Shown in pieces: positions 31,102 to 41,173 of a stretch of DNA of 64,000 bases (within the stretch, counting starts at the first letter, position 1; each line of letters starts with the position of its first letter). A program made the translations under genes and the position numbers. Source of the DNA: Pseudeuparius sepicola (Eukaryota; Arthropoda; Insecta; Coleoptera; Anthribidae); assembly GCA_963920635.1 (NCBI GenBank), contig OY987299.1:71096692-71160691 (forward strand). Direction: 5' to 3'. The notes under the pieces were generated by a model. It was not told where the DNA came from. It made no database searches and worked only from the letters and a program-made list of their open reading frames with translations.

Positions 31102-31118
31102 CATTCCTCCAACCCGAT
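31102..31118 (-). promoter_or_regulatory. Gypsy 3 polypurine tract
   Basis: The minus strand reads GGGTTGGAGGAATG immediately before TGTAACGG. This placement is the main reason for putting the LTR start at 31101 rather than 30786. Confidence 0.65.
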
Positions 31119-33272
31119 CAAAAAAATACGAAAACTCTAAGTTGAGTATTTTTCCTAAGGAAATTCAAAGAACTCTAACAATAAAAAATATACTGGATGG
31201 TGTAAAATAACCGTAAGTCGGTTAATAAATTAGCCGCACTCCAAAGCCTACGCGAAATTTTGCTCAGTGTAAGTACTTATCATTGGACACCAAAGTGCTC
31301 TCCAAGCCTCCGATAAGTACTATACCACTGCCAGATATGAGTTGTTATTGATCCAAGACAGCAAAACCAAGATATTAAGAAAATTTGACAGTGAAACTTA
31401 TTGATAAGTAGAGAAGTGGAAAGAAATAGCAGATCACTTGTTTTCGGACACCGAAGTGCTGTCCTGGCCTACGACAACCAACGATACCAATCATTGCCAC
31501 TCACCTCAATCAATCAACAGACAGAAAAAACGTTGTCATTTAAATTACCACAAGTTATACAAAATGAAAAGAGACGACAAATACTGATACTTCCTTCGTT
31601 CAGCGTTATTCCATCAAGATAATAATCATAATAAATCATTTTAATACCAATAAAGTTAAATCCACATTATCCCCAACCCAACTTAACCTAAAGAGGAGAA
31701 AGGAATTGAAAGGAACTCCTCGAAGCAAATCGAACCTGTCTGCCAGCGACACATGTAAGCCTCTGGACCTGAGTCACACGGTACTGAGCACCTGTGGTTC
31801 CTATCGCGGAAAGTCACATTAGTAAACTCTCAGTATCCGAGGATCTCAAATCCAAAAAACAAACATACCCCTCTGACATACAGGCGCGATAAGGACCTGA
31901 CAGAAAAAGAAGATATGACAGTCTTGGCCAGAACTGCCGTATCCGTCACTTATAAAAGTAAACTGCCTGCTCATCTGTGACTCATTGCAGGATATAGAGG
32001 AAACAATTTATCCGGAAGAACTAACTGGTCTGTCAAAAAGAGAACAAAAAATGTATAGAAACCAAATCATCACACAAGAGGGTTTCAGCCTGTTGTGTGG
32101 AGCAGTGATGAAAAGAGTGGGTCTGGAATGGATAGCATTCCAGAAAAAATGGAATTATTTACTATGGAAACAAAAAAATGTGAAATTGGCTAATTGTACA
32201 GGGGGGACAAAAGGGTAGGAAATCAAAAATAAAAAATAACCCCACTGGTTAAAATAATTTCATGCTAAACTTACGGCCGATCACCCTCAGGCACGTGTGC
32301 TCTGTTTGAATAAATCTAGGTTCCAAGAGAAACGAACATGAAACCATTTCAAGCAACATCGCAACTAAACAATACGGGAAATGAAATATTGGGAGACCCA
32401 GTACAATAGCAAACCTCACCAAAAAAACAAACAAACCCCATCCAATCAAAATATAAACCTCAAACGGATTCAAACGACATGATCATGACCAATAGGACGT
32501 TAAGATAAATCACGTGTTACCCAACCAGAATTTCCCAAACTGATGGCAGAGCCGAGAATTCTGACACCAATAAAAGCATGGTCTATTACCCGAAAAACAA
32601 TTCACATTTTCTCATCCTCTCTTACAGTTGGTACTAAACAAAAGTTAAGGTATGTTAGGTATTAATAAATAACACGTTTTTCATCAGCCAGCGGTGTTAT
32701 GCTGGTTGATTCAATGGTTATCAGATTCAGTACTTGCTGATGAACCATGAACTCATAAATAAGTACCCACCAAACTAACCCAAGTAACACATTTTGAATG
32801 GTTGGAAAGTCCAAAACATGCTACCACCAAATGTTAAATTTGCAATCCGAAGTCCGCAATTCCTTCATCAAAAAAAATAATCAATGTCCAGTGCATTAGG
32901 CAAAAGAATCGTAAACACTACTAATTGAACCTCCAATACAAGTCCAAAGAAACTCCAAAAATATAACAGAATATCTCGGAATCCCTATTCCGATATACTC
33001 AAAAGAATACAGGCTCGTCAGCCGAATATTCCAAAAAACTATACAGGCAATGTGGTAATAAAATAAAGGTCTATAGGTCTGTATATTAGCTGTTCCCTAG
33101 AGGTGACATAAGTCATAATTTAAAAAAAATAGGAACGCTAATTTCAGAGTTACCCTCTACCATTTCACCACACAACACCCATAGTAAAGTGTTTACTAGA
33201 AAATTGTCACCAGACAAGTTACGAAAATAATAATGAGGTACATTGACAAAGGAACAGCACAGATCGAATCAC
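31119..33272 (-). other. Gypsy 3 3' region without recognisable gene
   Basis: 2.15 kb between pol and the polypurine tract. Only short frames exist on either strand (for example a 74-residue hydrophobic one at 32249-32473, minus). An envelope gene could once have been here, but nothing in the sequence demonstrates it. Confidence 0.45.
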
Positions 33273-33632
33273 CTACTCATCACCTGACTGGTCAAGATCG
33301 TCATCGGTCTCTCGATCGTCAGAGTAATTTGGTTTGAGATCCTTTATATGAAAGTTACCCAGATTATTTCCGGCTTTATCTTTTAAATTATATACTAAAG
33401 GTGAAATAACTTTGTGCACAATGCATGGAATGTATTTGGGAGCCAATTTTGCCGAATATGCATTAGCAGCATTAGATAGAGTGAAATTCTTTTTCCAAAC
33501 ATAATCTCCTACATGAAAAGACATAGGGCGCTTCCTTAAATTGTAATGTCTAGAGTTTTTCTCGTGAGCACGTCTGAGCTTAAACCTGACATCAGAAAAT
33601 ACCTTAGGTAACTCTTGCAAGTCATCTACCAA
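33273..33632 (-). CDS. Gypsy 3 pol C-terminal domain
   Basis: 119 residues: RRAHEKNSRHYNLRKRPMSF, then VGDYVWKKNFTLSNAANAYS and LAPKYIPCIVHKVISPLVYNL, a chromodomain-like/SH3-like fold common after the integrase of Gypsy elements. The tail is acidic (DDRETDDDLDQSGDE). It overlaps the integrase frame by 11 bases in another frame, so one indel near 33625-33640 separates them. Confidence 0.82.
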   Translation of the reverse strand: MVDDLQELPKVFSDVRFKLRRAHEKNSRHYNLRKRPMSFHVGDYVWKKNFTLSNAANAYSAKLAPKYIPCIVHKVISPLVYNLKDKAGNNLGNFHIKDLKPNYSDDRETDDDLDQSGDE

Positions 33633-34971
33633 TTGGTTTTTTTGCTTCTATTACAGGAATGTTATTGGCATTTTCTGCGATTTTACCATAATAAACACCT
33701 GAAAGTGGGATATTTCTACCGAAAACTAAAAATGCTGGTGAGTAGTCAGTTATTTCGTGTTTAGCTAAGCGGATAGCTTGTGCAATCTGATGTATATTTG
33801 TATCGCAGGTTTTATGATTCTCATGAATGTAAGATTTTAAAGCTGTCACTATGACACGATTTACCCTTTCAGTATGATTTATTTGCGGATGGTAACGAGC
33901 ATTATAAAATATTTTTTGCACCCTATATTTCTCCATGAGAGTCTTGAACTCTTTGCTAATAAATTGGCTTCCATTGTCACAACAAAATATCTGGGGAACT
34001 CCATACAGTAAAAAGACTTGATTCTCTATAAATTTTATAATTGAACTACAAGTGGCTTTAAATAAAGGTTGTATAAGAACAAATTTAGTAAACCAATCGA
34101 CTATTACCAGTAAATATTGATTACCATTTTTAGATCGTGGGTAGGGACCCAATAAATCGGCTGATATCATTTGAAAAGGGAAGTTTATATTTCGATAGGA
34201 TCCCATAAGACCTGGTTGTGAAACATTTGGGCTCTTATTAGCTCCACAAATCGGACACTTTTTGACATATCTAACAACATCTCTACGCATGTTAGGCCAA
34301 TAGTGAAGTTCCCTAATTCGTGCTAAAGTTTTTGACACTCCAAAATGTCCGGCAGTAGTGCTGTCATGATATATTGAAAAAATTTGTTTTCTATTTGAAG
34401 TTGGTACTAGCATTTTCCATTCTGAAATATTAATAATGGATGGTATTCTATCAAAAACATGTTTATACAACAAATTATTCTTTACCATGAGCGTAGGATA
34501 GTCATCTGGACTTGTTAGAACTTTTTGATAAAGAGAAGAATACCATTTACATGGCTTAAATTCTGCAACATCCAGGACTGATAATTTTGTTAAGAGAGGT
34601 GTTGTTCTGGAAAGAGCATCCGCAACTACCATTGTAGAACCCTTCCGATGCTGTATTTCAAAGTCAAATTGAGATAGTTTGAGTGCCCACCGAGCTAATC
34701 TACCGGCTGGATTAGATAAATTCATGAACCAGACAAGAGAAGCGTGGTCTGTCTCGACTACAAAATGAGTACCTTCTACATAACCCCTAAATTTCTCAAT
34801 CCCGAATAAAACACCCAAACATTCCCTCTCGGTAACTGAATATTTACGTTGACATTTATTAAGAGTTTTACTCGCAAAAGCAATGGGATGTTCAGCTCCG
34901 TCGATTTTTTGATAAAGAACGGCACCCAGTCCAGTATCACTTGCATCTGTCTGGATTATGAATTTTCTCAA
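33622..34971 (-). CDS. Gypsy 3 RNase H and integrase
   Basis: 449 residues. RNase H: IQTDASDTGLGAVLYQ, TERECLGVLFGIEKFRGYVEG, VETDHASL and VVADALSR. Integrase: YHDSTTAGHFGVSKT...KKCPICGANK (complete HHCC), core MISADLLGPYPRS, FCCDNGSQFISKEF and YHPQINHTERVNR (D,D,E all present). The region looks functional. The upstream RT is separated by an indel region at 34971-35151. Confidence 0.9.
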   Translation of the reverse strand: MRKFIIQTDASDTGLGAVLYQKIDGAEHPIAFASKTLNKCQRKYSVTERECLGVLFGIEKFRGYVEGTHFVVETDHASLVWFMNLSNPAGRLARWALKLSQFDFEIQHRKGSTMVVADALSRTTPLLTKLSVLDVAEFKPCKWYSSLYQKVLTSPDDYPTLMVKNNLLYKHVFDRIPSIINISEWKMLVPTSNRKQIFSIYHDSTTAGHFGVSKTLARIRELHYWPNMRRDVVRYVKKCPICGANKSPNVSQPGLMGSYRNINFPFQMISADLLGPYPRSKNGNQYLLVIVDWFTKFVLIQPLFKATCSSIIKFIENQVFLLYGVPQIFCCDNGSQFISKEFKTLMEKYRVQKIFYNARYHPQINHTERVNRVIVTALKSYIHENHKTCDTNIHQIAQAIRLAKHEITDYSPAFLVFGRNIPLSGVYYGKIAENANNIPVIEAKKPIGR

Positions 34972-35895
34972 AACATGGTGTTGCCAAAACGGGACTATTA
35001 GTCAAGGAGTATTTAATTTTATTAAAAGCTTCTTCAGCCTCAGAAGTCCACTTAATAGTTTGTCCTTTTTTACGACCGTGCAATAAATCAGTGATTGGAG
35101 AAGCTAGCTACTAAAATTTTTAATAAAACGACGATAGTAACTAAAACGTTTTATTTCAGTAGTGGTCTTCGGAGCTGGATAGTTGACAATTGACCTTCCC
35201 TATCAACAATAAACCCTAAATATTTTAGTGAAGACCGACAAAATTCACATTTGTCTAAATTGATAGTTAAATTAGCTTGTTTTATATTATATATTTTATG
35301 CAAAATCTCAATGTGTTTTTCAAAAGTCGGTGTTGCTACAGTAATATCGTCGAGATAAACAAATGCAAAAGGTTCCAAACTAGGGTCAATGACTCTATCC
35401 ATTAATCTCTGCATAGTCTGTGGTGAATTAGAAAGTCCAAATGACATAACTCTGAATTGAAAGCTTCCTCGACCCTGTACAGCAAAAGCAGTTTTAATTC
35501 TTGATTCGTGGTCTAATGGAATCTGATAAAAAGCCTTTCTTAAGTCAATGGACGTAATAAATCTAGCATCGCGGAGTTTATTTAGAATGTTATCTATCAG
35601 AGGAAGTGGATAAGTATCTTTAACTGTTACTTGATTTAATCTGCGACCATCGAAACACACTATATTCTCCTGATTTTTTTGTGACCAGCCACAAAGGACT
35701 GGACCAGGGCGATTGTGATGACTCAATAATTTTAAATTTAAGCATCTCATCGATTTCCTTATTAAGGTGGGTCTGCATAGCGGGTGATAGAGGATACTGA
35801 CGAACTTTAAACGGTTTAGCATTTCCAGTGTCTATATTGTGGGATATTAATGACGTTAAGCCCAAGGTATCTTTAGTGGAAATTGATTTAAACAA
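34972..35895 (-). pseudogene. Gypsy 3 reverse transcriptase, frameshifted
   Basis: The upstream frame (35620-35895) has YPLSPAMQTHLNKEIDEML and WSSPLWLVTKKSGEY. The main frame (35151-35822) has CFDGRRLNQVTVKDTYPLPL, FITSIDLRKAFYQIPLD, FRVMSFGLSNSPQTMQRLMD and the catalytic FVYLDDITVATP. The shift lies near 35690. The RT-RNase H connection (35151-34972) is out of frame. Catalytic Asp residues are intact, so lesions are recent indels. Confidence 0.87.
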
Positions 35896-35900
35896 GTCGA

Positions 35901-36413
35901 CTACATGGCCAAAACAGTTTGTTGTGTCTGTGACAGATCGTGCACCGAGTGTATTTTACATGAAACGTTTGTAGACTCAATAAAAGCTACATCTGACGAA
36001 GTTTGAGAAGGAATGGTATATGAAAAGTTTCCATAATCAACATATAATCTAAATAATTTTAAAAAATCCATCCCTAAAATAAAATTGTGTTGTATCTGTG
36101 GTATAATTAACACTTTCATTGCCTTAGTGTGATTTCTCAACGTTAAAGGAAGATAACAATAACCATAAATTTTTGAAGAGGTTCCATCTGGATATAAAAC
36201 AATGATTGACGGATCCGGATAAATTTTAATTTTATATTTTTCTAATAAAGGTAACGCGGATGGACCAAGAATTGTAGAATTTGAGCCTCCGTCTACGAGT
36301 GCTAAAATTGTCTCATGAAAAATGGACACAGGTAGGTAACATCTATTGTCATCAGGTCTCTTAACAAAAATAGGACTTACGAAAACAAATTTTTGACCAA
36401 CAAACTTAGCCAC
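35901..36413 (-). CDS. Gypsy 3 protease region
   Basis: 170 residues. ILALVDGGSNSTILG carries the aspartic protease site with DGG in place of the usual DTG/DSG. ILGMDFLKLFRLYVDY is the second conserved protease element. It would cut the Gag-Pol polyprotein. It lies between gag (stop at 36491) and RT, in a separate frame. DGG is unusual, though the Asp is kept. Confidence 0.8.
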   Translation of the reverse strand: MAKFVGQKFVFVSPIFVKRPDDNRCYLPVSIFHETILALVDGGSNSTILGPSALPLLEKYKIKIYPDPSIIVLYPDGTSSKIYGYCYLPLTLRNHTKAMKVLIIPQIQHNFILGMDFLKLFRLYVDYGNFSYTIPSQTSSDVAFIESTNVSCKIHSVHDLSQTQQTVLAM

Positions 36414-36490
36414 TACATCAAGCCATTCATTCCATTCAGTACGAGAAAAGCGGACAGAAGTAGAGGAGTTTAGGGAGGAGTTGGGAGAGA

Positions 36491-37780
36491 TTAGTTTCTT
36501 GGTTGGCGTTCCCTATTTGGAGTTGTTGTTCTGGTGGTTGGTGTTCCTCCAGTGGCAGTCATTTGACGGCCACTGGTGCCCTGCACGTCTTTTGAACGGC
36601 AATTGAAACAAGTCGGTCTAGTAACATCTTTTTTTCCACAACTACAATAAAAACTCGTCCTTGGAGCACTACATTGTGGATAAGTGTGACCCGCCTTGTT
36701 ACAATTCCAGCAAACAAGCGACACAGCATTTACATGAACCCGTCTGGGCGAATCGGGAATAGCTAAATAACTCAAATCAGGTTCCAACAATCCAGTATTG
36801 CGAGTAGGTGGGGCCTTATAACGTTCCGACCACGAATATGATTCCTCCAAGCGCTTGCATTGAGTGGTAAGCTCAGAAATTGTCATTACGTCCAATAAAG
36901 CGAGATGAGCATGATATTGCGGTAATAAGTTACGCCTGATCTGATTCACAATAGTGACTTCATCAGAGGGACCACTTAATCGTTTAAAAAGAGCTTCGAC
37001 TGAAGAAATAAAAATTGTTACTCGTTCCCGAGCGCCTTGTGTGTGATTCTTTATTTCATTAAGCAAGTCTTGATCGTAATGGTAAGGAAAGAAGTTTTCC
37101 TTTAATTTCTGACATAAATCACGCCAATCACGAACTCGGTCTTTATTATTTACATACCATGTCCACGCGTGCCCTTGGAAAAGATCACAAGCGGCAGAGA
37201 ACAAATCAGCCTCTGACGCACCCCTAGCTTGACGTAAAAGTTCCACTCTCTCTAAAAATGCGATAAGAGATTCCTTTTCGGTACCAGAGTAGTGTACATT
37301 CCATTTACAAATATTAACAAGAGGTTTGGACAAACTTGCACCCCATTGTTCTCTCACAGGAGTGGAGACTCTATCAGCGGGAGGTTCAAAGTCTAAAAAG
37401 TTTAATGCAAATTCCCCCTCAAGGTCTAATAACTTAGTTTGAGCATCTTTCAGTTGTTGTTGTTCAACCTCATCTTCTGGATTCATACGAGAAACTCTGT
37501 GTGACAGATGTTGTAACCTGGTCTCCAATCTGCGGCATTCAGAAAAAGCTTTAATTTTACTCGAAATATCATTAAAAGAATCTAAATACTGCTTAAGATC
37601 ATCAGAAAATTTCAAAGGATTAGCAATAGTAAAAAAACTGCGATTTGATCGCTCCTGCTGAAGGATTCCTCTTAATCGTGTACGTCGAACCTCAACAGTA
37701 CCTGAAAAGTCTACTCCCCTAATTCGTAGTTCGTAAGTTAGCTCGCCATCTTTTAAATGTTTTGGCTCCATATTAGACAT
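36491..37780 (-). CDS. Gypsy 3 gag
   Basis: 429 residues, intact. The N-terminus is charged (LKDGELTYELRIRGVDFSG) with predicted helical, coiled-coil-like sequence (about residues 75-125). Then come the capsid motif HYSGTEKESLIAFLERVELL, FQGHAWTWYVNNKDRVRDW and LKENFFPYHYDQDLLNEI. Nucleocapsid: CWNCNKAGHTYPQC is a classical CCHC knuckle, followed by a Cys-rich FYCSCGKKDVTRPTCFNC. An Arg/Thr-rich tail ends it. The ATG chosen is the first in frame; the next in-frame Met is at residue 4. Confidence 0.9.
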   Translation of the reverse strand: MSNMEPKHLKDGELTYELRIRGVDFSGTVEVRRTRLRGILQQERSNRSFFTIANPLKFSDDLKQYLDSFNDISSKIKAFSECRRLETRLQHLSHRVSRMNPEDEVEQQQLKDAQTKLLDLEGEFALNFLDFEPPADRVSTPVREQWGASLSKPLVNICKWNVHYSGTEKESLIAFLERVELLRQARGASEADLFSAACDLFQGHAWTWYVNNKDRVRDWRDLCQKLKENFFPYHYDQDLLNEIKNHTQGARERVTIFISSVEALFKRLSGPSDEVTIVNQIRRNLLPQYHAHLALLDVMTISELTTQCKRLEESYSWSERYKAPPTRNTGLLEPDLSYLAIPDSPRRVHVNAVSLVCWNCNKAGHTYPQCSAPRTSFYCSCGKKDVTRPTCFNCRSKDVQGTSGRQMTATGGTPTTRTTTPNRERQPRN

Positions 37781-38016
37781 ACAAAATTATCTTGATAGAA
37801 ATATACTCAAGAAGGTCAGCAAAAATCAGTATTTAAAAAAACAAAAAAAAAAATAACAAAAGCGTGAAAGTAGTTCCAAATTATTCAATACAATAATTCC
37901 ATGAATCCAAGAAAAAATGTAAGATCAAAAATCGAATAGCAATTTAAACAAGTTCCTCGACCATTCAAGAGGCAAGGGTAGCAAGTCGAAAGACAACCAA
38001 ATCAGGCCAATTCCTT
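37781..38016 (-). other. Gypsy 3 leader
   Basis: 235 bases between the 5' LTR and gag. A TGGCCTGATTTGG run lies next to the LTR where a primer site is expected, but I cannot assign it to a tRNA. Confidence 0.5.
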
Positions 38017-39580
38017 TGTGACCTGAATCCGTTGCCCCGACAAACTATTCTCCCCTCCTAAATCAAACACCAAAATAATCATACAATATTTATTTACCGT
38101 TAAGGTAAAGATGTAAAGTAACTGTGATAAGTTATGACAATTCAAAATTTACATTAGTCGTTAGATTTTGGATAACAAACAAAAGAGTTTAAAACTTAGT
38201 GAATTTTTTAAATAATAAAATTTCGAACGTCCTGTGTTTTTGAAAGTCTCTTGGAACTACTAGCACTTGAGGTTTGAGTGAAAGTTTATACTTGCGACTG
38301 TGACACTTGATCGAAGAATATCCTGTGTTCGATGCGACGACCCTTCCCTTTACTGACTGTTGATGTGACGACTTTCCTGCTACGAACTGGCCTTAACGGG
38401 TGGCTTGCATTAGGCGCATGTGTTGACTAGCTAGAGCAGAGCCAATCTCAGGTGTTGTGCAGATGTTGCCGTACCGCTTCGGTGCCTAGCTCAGCAGCGT
38501 ACTAGTCGAAGGTGGGTGTTCTTCACTGTCACAGTATCACGTCTCCGTGTCGATGATGTACATAGGTAACAAACACAACAAGAGCAGAAGTTAGTCCAAG
38601 AATGCTAATATTTATTTAAATGTGTAAGATACACAGTGATTTATTAAGAAGGTATACAAAATTCAACCTAAACCAGAACTACTTATATTAAGACTTAATT
38701 ATTAAAAAATATAAAATCAAATTCAGCTGGATTTAGAACCTGCAATAAATTGCTAGTCGTTTACTTTATTATAGTTAAAGTATGGAATTTGATTCGAAAT
38801 TATTTATTGAACTTGGAAATTATTAATAAAAATTATGCCTGAATATTAATATTTTGTTGTGGACTCTCTAGTATTTATGAATTTATTGCGAAATTATTGA
38901 CGAAATTCGATCGGGTAGTATTTCGCCAGGGGTGAAAATGATGTTTTTAAACAAGTATAATATTAAAAAGGAAATCTACTGGTCAGGAGAACGAAAGTCT
39001 TAGGTAGCTGTTTTTTTTTAGAGGTACCAAAAAAGGTTATAACTGACAAGTTATACAAAAAAAACAGCAACCTCGAGAGAAAATGGCCGCAGGTGAGGTG
39101 GTACTGAATAAAAAACAATTTCCGAAAATATGAACTATATAATAAAAAACCACACTCACCTAGGCGATTTTCCTCCTCTAGTAGTCCTTGATCGATTCCT
39201 GCCCAACAGAACTCCGTTCCAAGCTCCTAGTCACCTTATGGCGACGTCAGTTTTGCAATGGCGGTGTTCACTCCGCCGTAAAATAAAAGAAAACCAATTT
39301 AATCACCCCAACCAGGCACTACAATGAAAATACTTCACCAAAAACAATTAACCCGTACTACCGATCAAATTCGCGATCAATTTAGACCAAAATGCTAAAA
39401 AACCAAACGAGAAAAATATTCAGAAAAGGCGATTGCCACTAGAGAGTACCGATCAATTCGAGAGTGCAAAAATGAAGAGAGCGAGAGCCGCTGCGTTGTT
39501 CGATTCATTCTATACAACCGTGGTACATAAAAAAGTGCAGCCAATAGGAATCGAGCTGCTGGAGTCAATTGACGGTTTAT
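38017..39580 (-). repeat. Gypsy 3 5' LTR, truncated at its start
   Basis: It matches 29222-30786 with about 17-20 single-base changes and some indels. The first 315 bases of the LTR (present at 30787-31101) are absent and Gypsy 2 protease sequence follows directly. The loss probably came with deletion of the adjoining Gypsy 2 RT. Confidence 0.82.
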
Positions 39581-39858
39581 CCCGCGGCTCCGGTATCCAA
39601 AAGCGCGCTATAACAATTATCAAGAATACGGGCGGTGGTGTGCTGTCGCGTTTCCGCCGGAAAACAGCCAAGGTCGGCAAATGGGGCTGTAATTAACGGT
39701 GGCTGCTGCCCTGTCCCCGGTTCGAGGCAGTGCCTTGTCCGTTTCCCGGAATACCAGAAGGGCAGTCCCGAGACATAATTCCTAACTTGCCACACCGTGA
39801 GCAAAATAGTTTCGGTGCTCCAGTCCATTCCCTTCGTGTATGGTTGCTCCCGCCGCAC
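39581..39858 (-). pseudogene. Gypsy 2 protease fragment
   Basis: The minus frame gives YSALLDTGAAG, the active-site DTG of a retroviral-type aspartic protease, then runs into the Gypsy 3 LTR and stops. The frame is offset from gag, as in gag/pro frameshifting. Only about 30 residues are protease; the rest overlaps the gag 3' end. Confidence 0.7.
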
Positions 39859-40019
39859 CGCCAGCAGACGATCGCCGGGCGCGAAACATTTCCCGCCGCC
39901 GGAGCGACGTGGATCGTACCCCGGCCAGCGAGCCGGCGAGCGACTGGGGCGGGAACGGAGGCGGCCGGCGCGATGACGCGGAGCGGACTCGACCGAAAAT
40001 GCGGGTGGGTTCGGTGCAC
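39693..40019 (-). pseudogene. Gypsy 2 gag nucleocapsid
   Basis: 108 residues with two CCHC-type zinc knuckles, each missing one ligand. CWRCGGSNHTRREW has Trp for the last Cys, and CSRCGKLGIMSRDC has Ile for the His. RNA binding is probably lost. Upstream capsid sequence is missing; mariner C and an inverted flank occupy that place. Confidence 0.75.
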
Positions 40020-40062
40020 TACTCCGGGAAGTATTTTCCGGCGAGGTGTTTTTCCCTGTTTT

Positions 40063-40153
40063 AACTTTTTTATTTTCCGGTTAACTACCAGGTAGATTTA
40101 GAAGCGGAAATCGGGAAAAGAAGACAGCGCCATGGAGAACTCGTCGCCAAATA
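40063..40153 (+). repeat. Inverted duplicate of Gypsy 2 gag flanking mariner C
   Basis: About 90 bases on the + strand (YFPVNYQVDLEAEIGKRRQR in translation) repeat, in opposite orientation, the sequence at 42318-42406 on the other side of mariner C. The rest of Gypsy 2 is on the minus strand, so this piece is inverted relative to its element. Confidence 0.8.
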
Positions 40154-40444
40154 TACAGGGTGGTTCACTTTTATGTGGTAGGACTTTAACATTAGATAGA
40201 AAAAGATAATCTAAAATGAAAATTTTATATCAACATATATCGGGGAAAGCTTAGTTTCCGAGATACAGGGCGTTGAAGTGTTGGAAAAAATATGAAGTAT
40301 TTTTTACACTGTCCGAACCAGTGGAGATATTTAAACCAAATTTGATGTGTAGTACCACCTTTTTGACTACGATATTTAGTGATAATATTAAGGTCCTGAA
40401 ATAACCAGTGGTGGTAGTATTATTTCTTAATAATTTTTATAATT

Positions 40445-41173
40445 CTAAATTTGTACAACATTCAACAATTGTTCAAAATGTGATCCATCCTGTTGCACAC
40501 ATAATTCACTTCGACTCCTAACGGATTGAACAGCATCGATTAAATTGCCATTTCTCAATTCATCGCACGCATTTCTGATACGATCAATAAGTTGTTCCCT
40601 TGTTTCTACAGGAGTCGCATAGACTTGTTCTTTTAAAAATCCCCATACGAAGAAGTCCAGAGGTGTTATGTCCGGAGAACGTGATGGCCAAGCGACCGGT
40701 CCCCCTCGTCCGATCCACCTATTTGGAAAGTTATTATTTAACCAGTTCCTCACATTTCGGTGAAAATGTGCAGGACAGCCGTCAAGTTGGAACCAAGCCA
40801 ACAATCTTAAGTTTAAAGGAATGTCTTCCCACATATTATTATGCTCAGCTACTAAAAACTCCAAAAAATTGTCACCATTCACTCGCTGTGGCAAAAAAAA
40901 GGGTCCAAACAGATGATGGTTGTACAGTCCAATCCAAACATTGACACTAAATTCGACCTGAAAATTTCTTGGCCGGATTGCATGTGGGTTTTCTTGTGCC
41001 CAAATATGCTGATTATGAAAGTTTACTACTCCACGACGAGTAAAACACGACTCGCCCGTCCATAAAATGTAATTTAAAAATTGTCTATTTCCTTCAATTG
41101 ACTCCAAAATCCATCGGCAAAACACTAATCTTCTTTCTGCATCGCCGGGCCTTAAACCTTGTACGGGTTGCAT
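40445..41173 (-). CDS. Mariner DD41D transposase, catalytic half
   Basis: 242 residues. RPGDAERRLVFCRWIL leads in. The first catalytic Asp motif reads LWTGESCFTRRG: the expected W(S/T)DE is TGE, so the first Asp is replaced by Gly. FQLDGCPAHFHRNVRNWL has the second Asp. WIGRGGPVAWPSRSPDITPL and DFFVWGFLKEQVY supply the third Asp, 41 residues later. It ends with QQDGSHFEQLL. The DNA-binding half continues upstream in another frame. Loss of the first Asp should abolish cutting. Confidence 0.88.
   Translation of the reverse strand: MQPVQGLRPGDAERRLVFCRWILESIEGNRQFLNYILWTGESCFTRRGVVNFHNQHIWAQENPHAIRPRNFQVEFSVNVWIGLYNHHLFGPFFLPQRVNGDNFLEFLVAEHNNMWEDIPLNLRLLAWFQLDGCPAHFHRNVRNWLNNNFPNRWIGRGGPVAWPSRSPDITPLDFFVWGFLKEQVYATPVETREQLIDRIRNACDELRNGNLIDAVQSVRSRSELCVQQDGSHFEQLLNVVQI

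Larger units (their letters stand above)
29222..39580 (-). mobile_element. Gypsy 3: long-LTR Ty3/Gypsy element nested in Gypsy 2
   Basis: It reads right to left: partial 5' LTR (38017-39580), leader, gag, protease, RT, RNase H, integrase, a 2.2-kb non-coding 3' region, polypurine tract and full 3' LTR (29222-31101). The LTRs are about 1.9 kb, unusually long, as in Osvaldo, Ulysses or Woot elements; that clade link is a guess. It is flanked on both sides by Gypsy 2 sequence in the same orientation. Few frameshifts and about 1% LTR difference by eye mark it as young. Confidence 0.87.

Noticed and set aside
32249..32473. Hydrophobic 74-residue frame as an envelope piece of Gypsy 3
   Set aside because: Too short, with no Cys pattern, cleavage site or neighbouring envelope sequence.
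37990..38016. A tRNA-specific primer site for Gypsy 3
   Set aside because: The sequence next to the LTR does not match any tRNA tail I can name.
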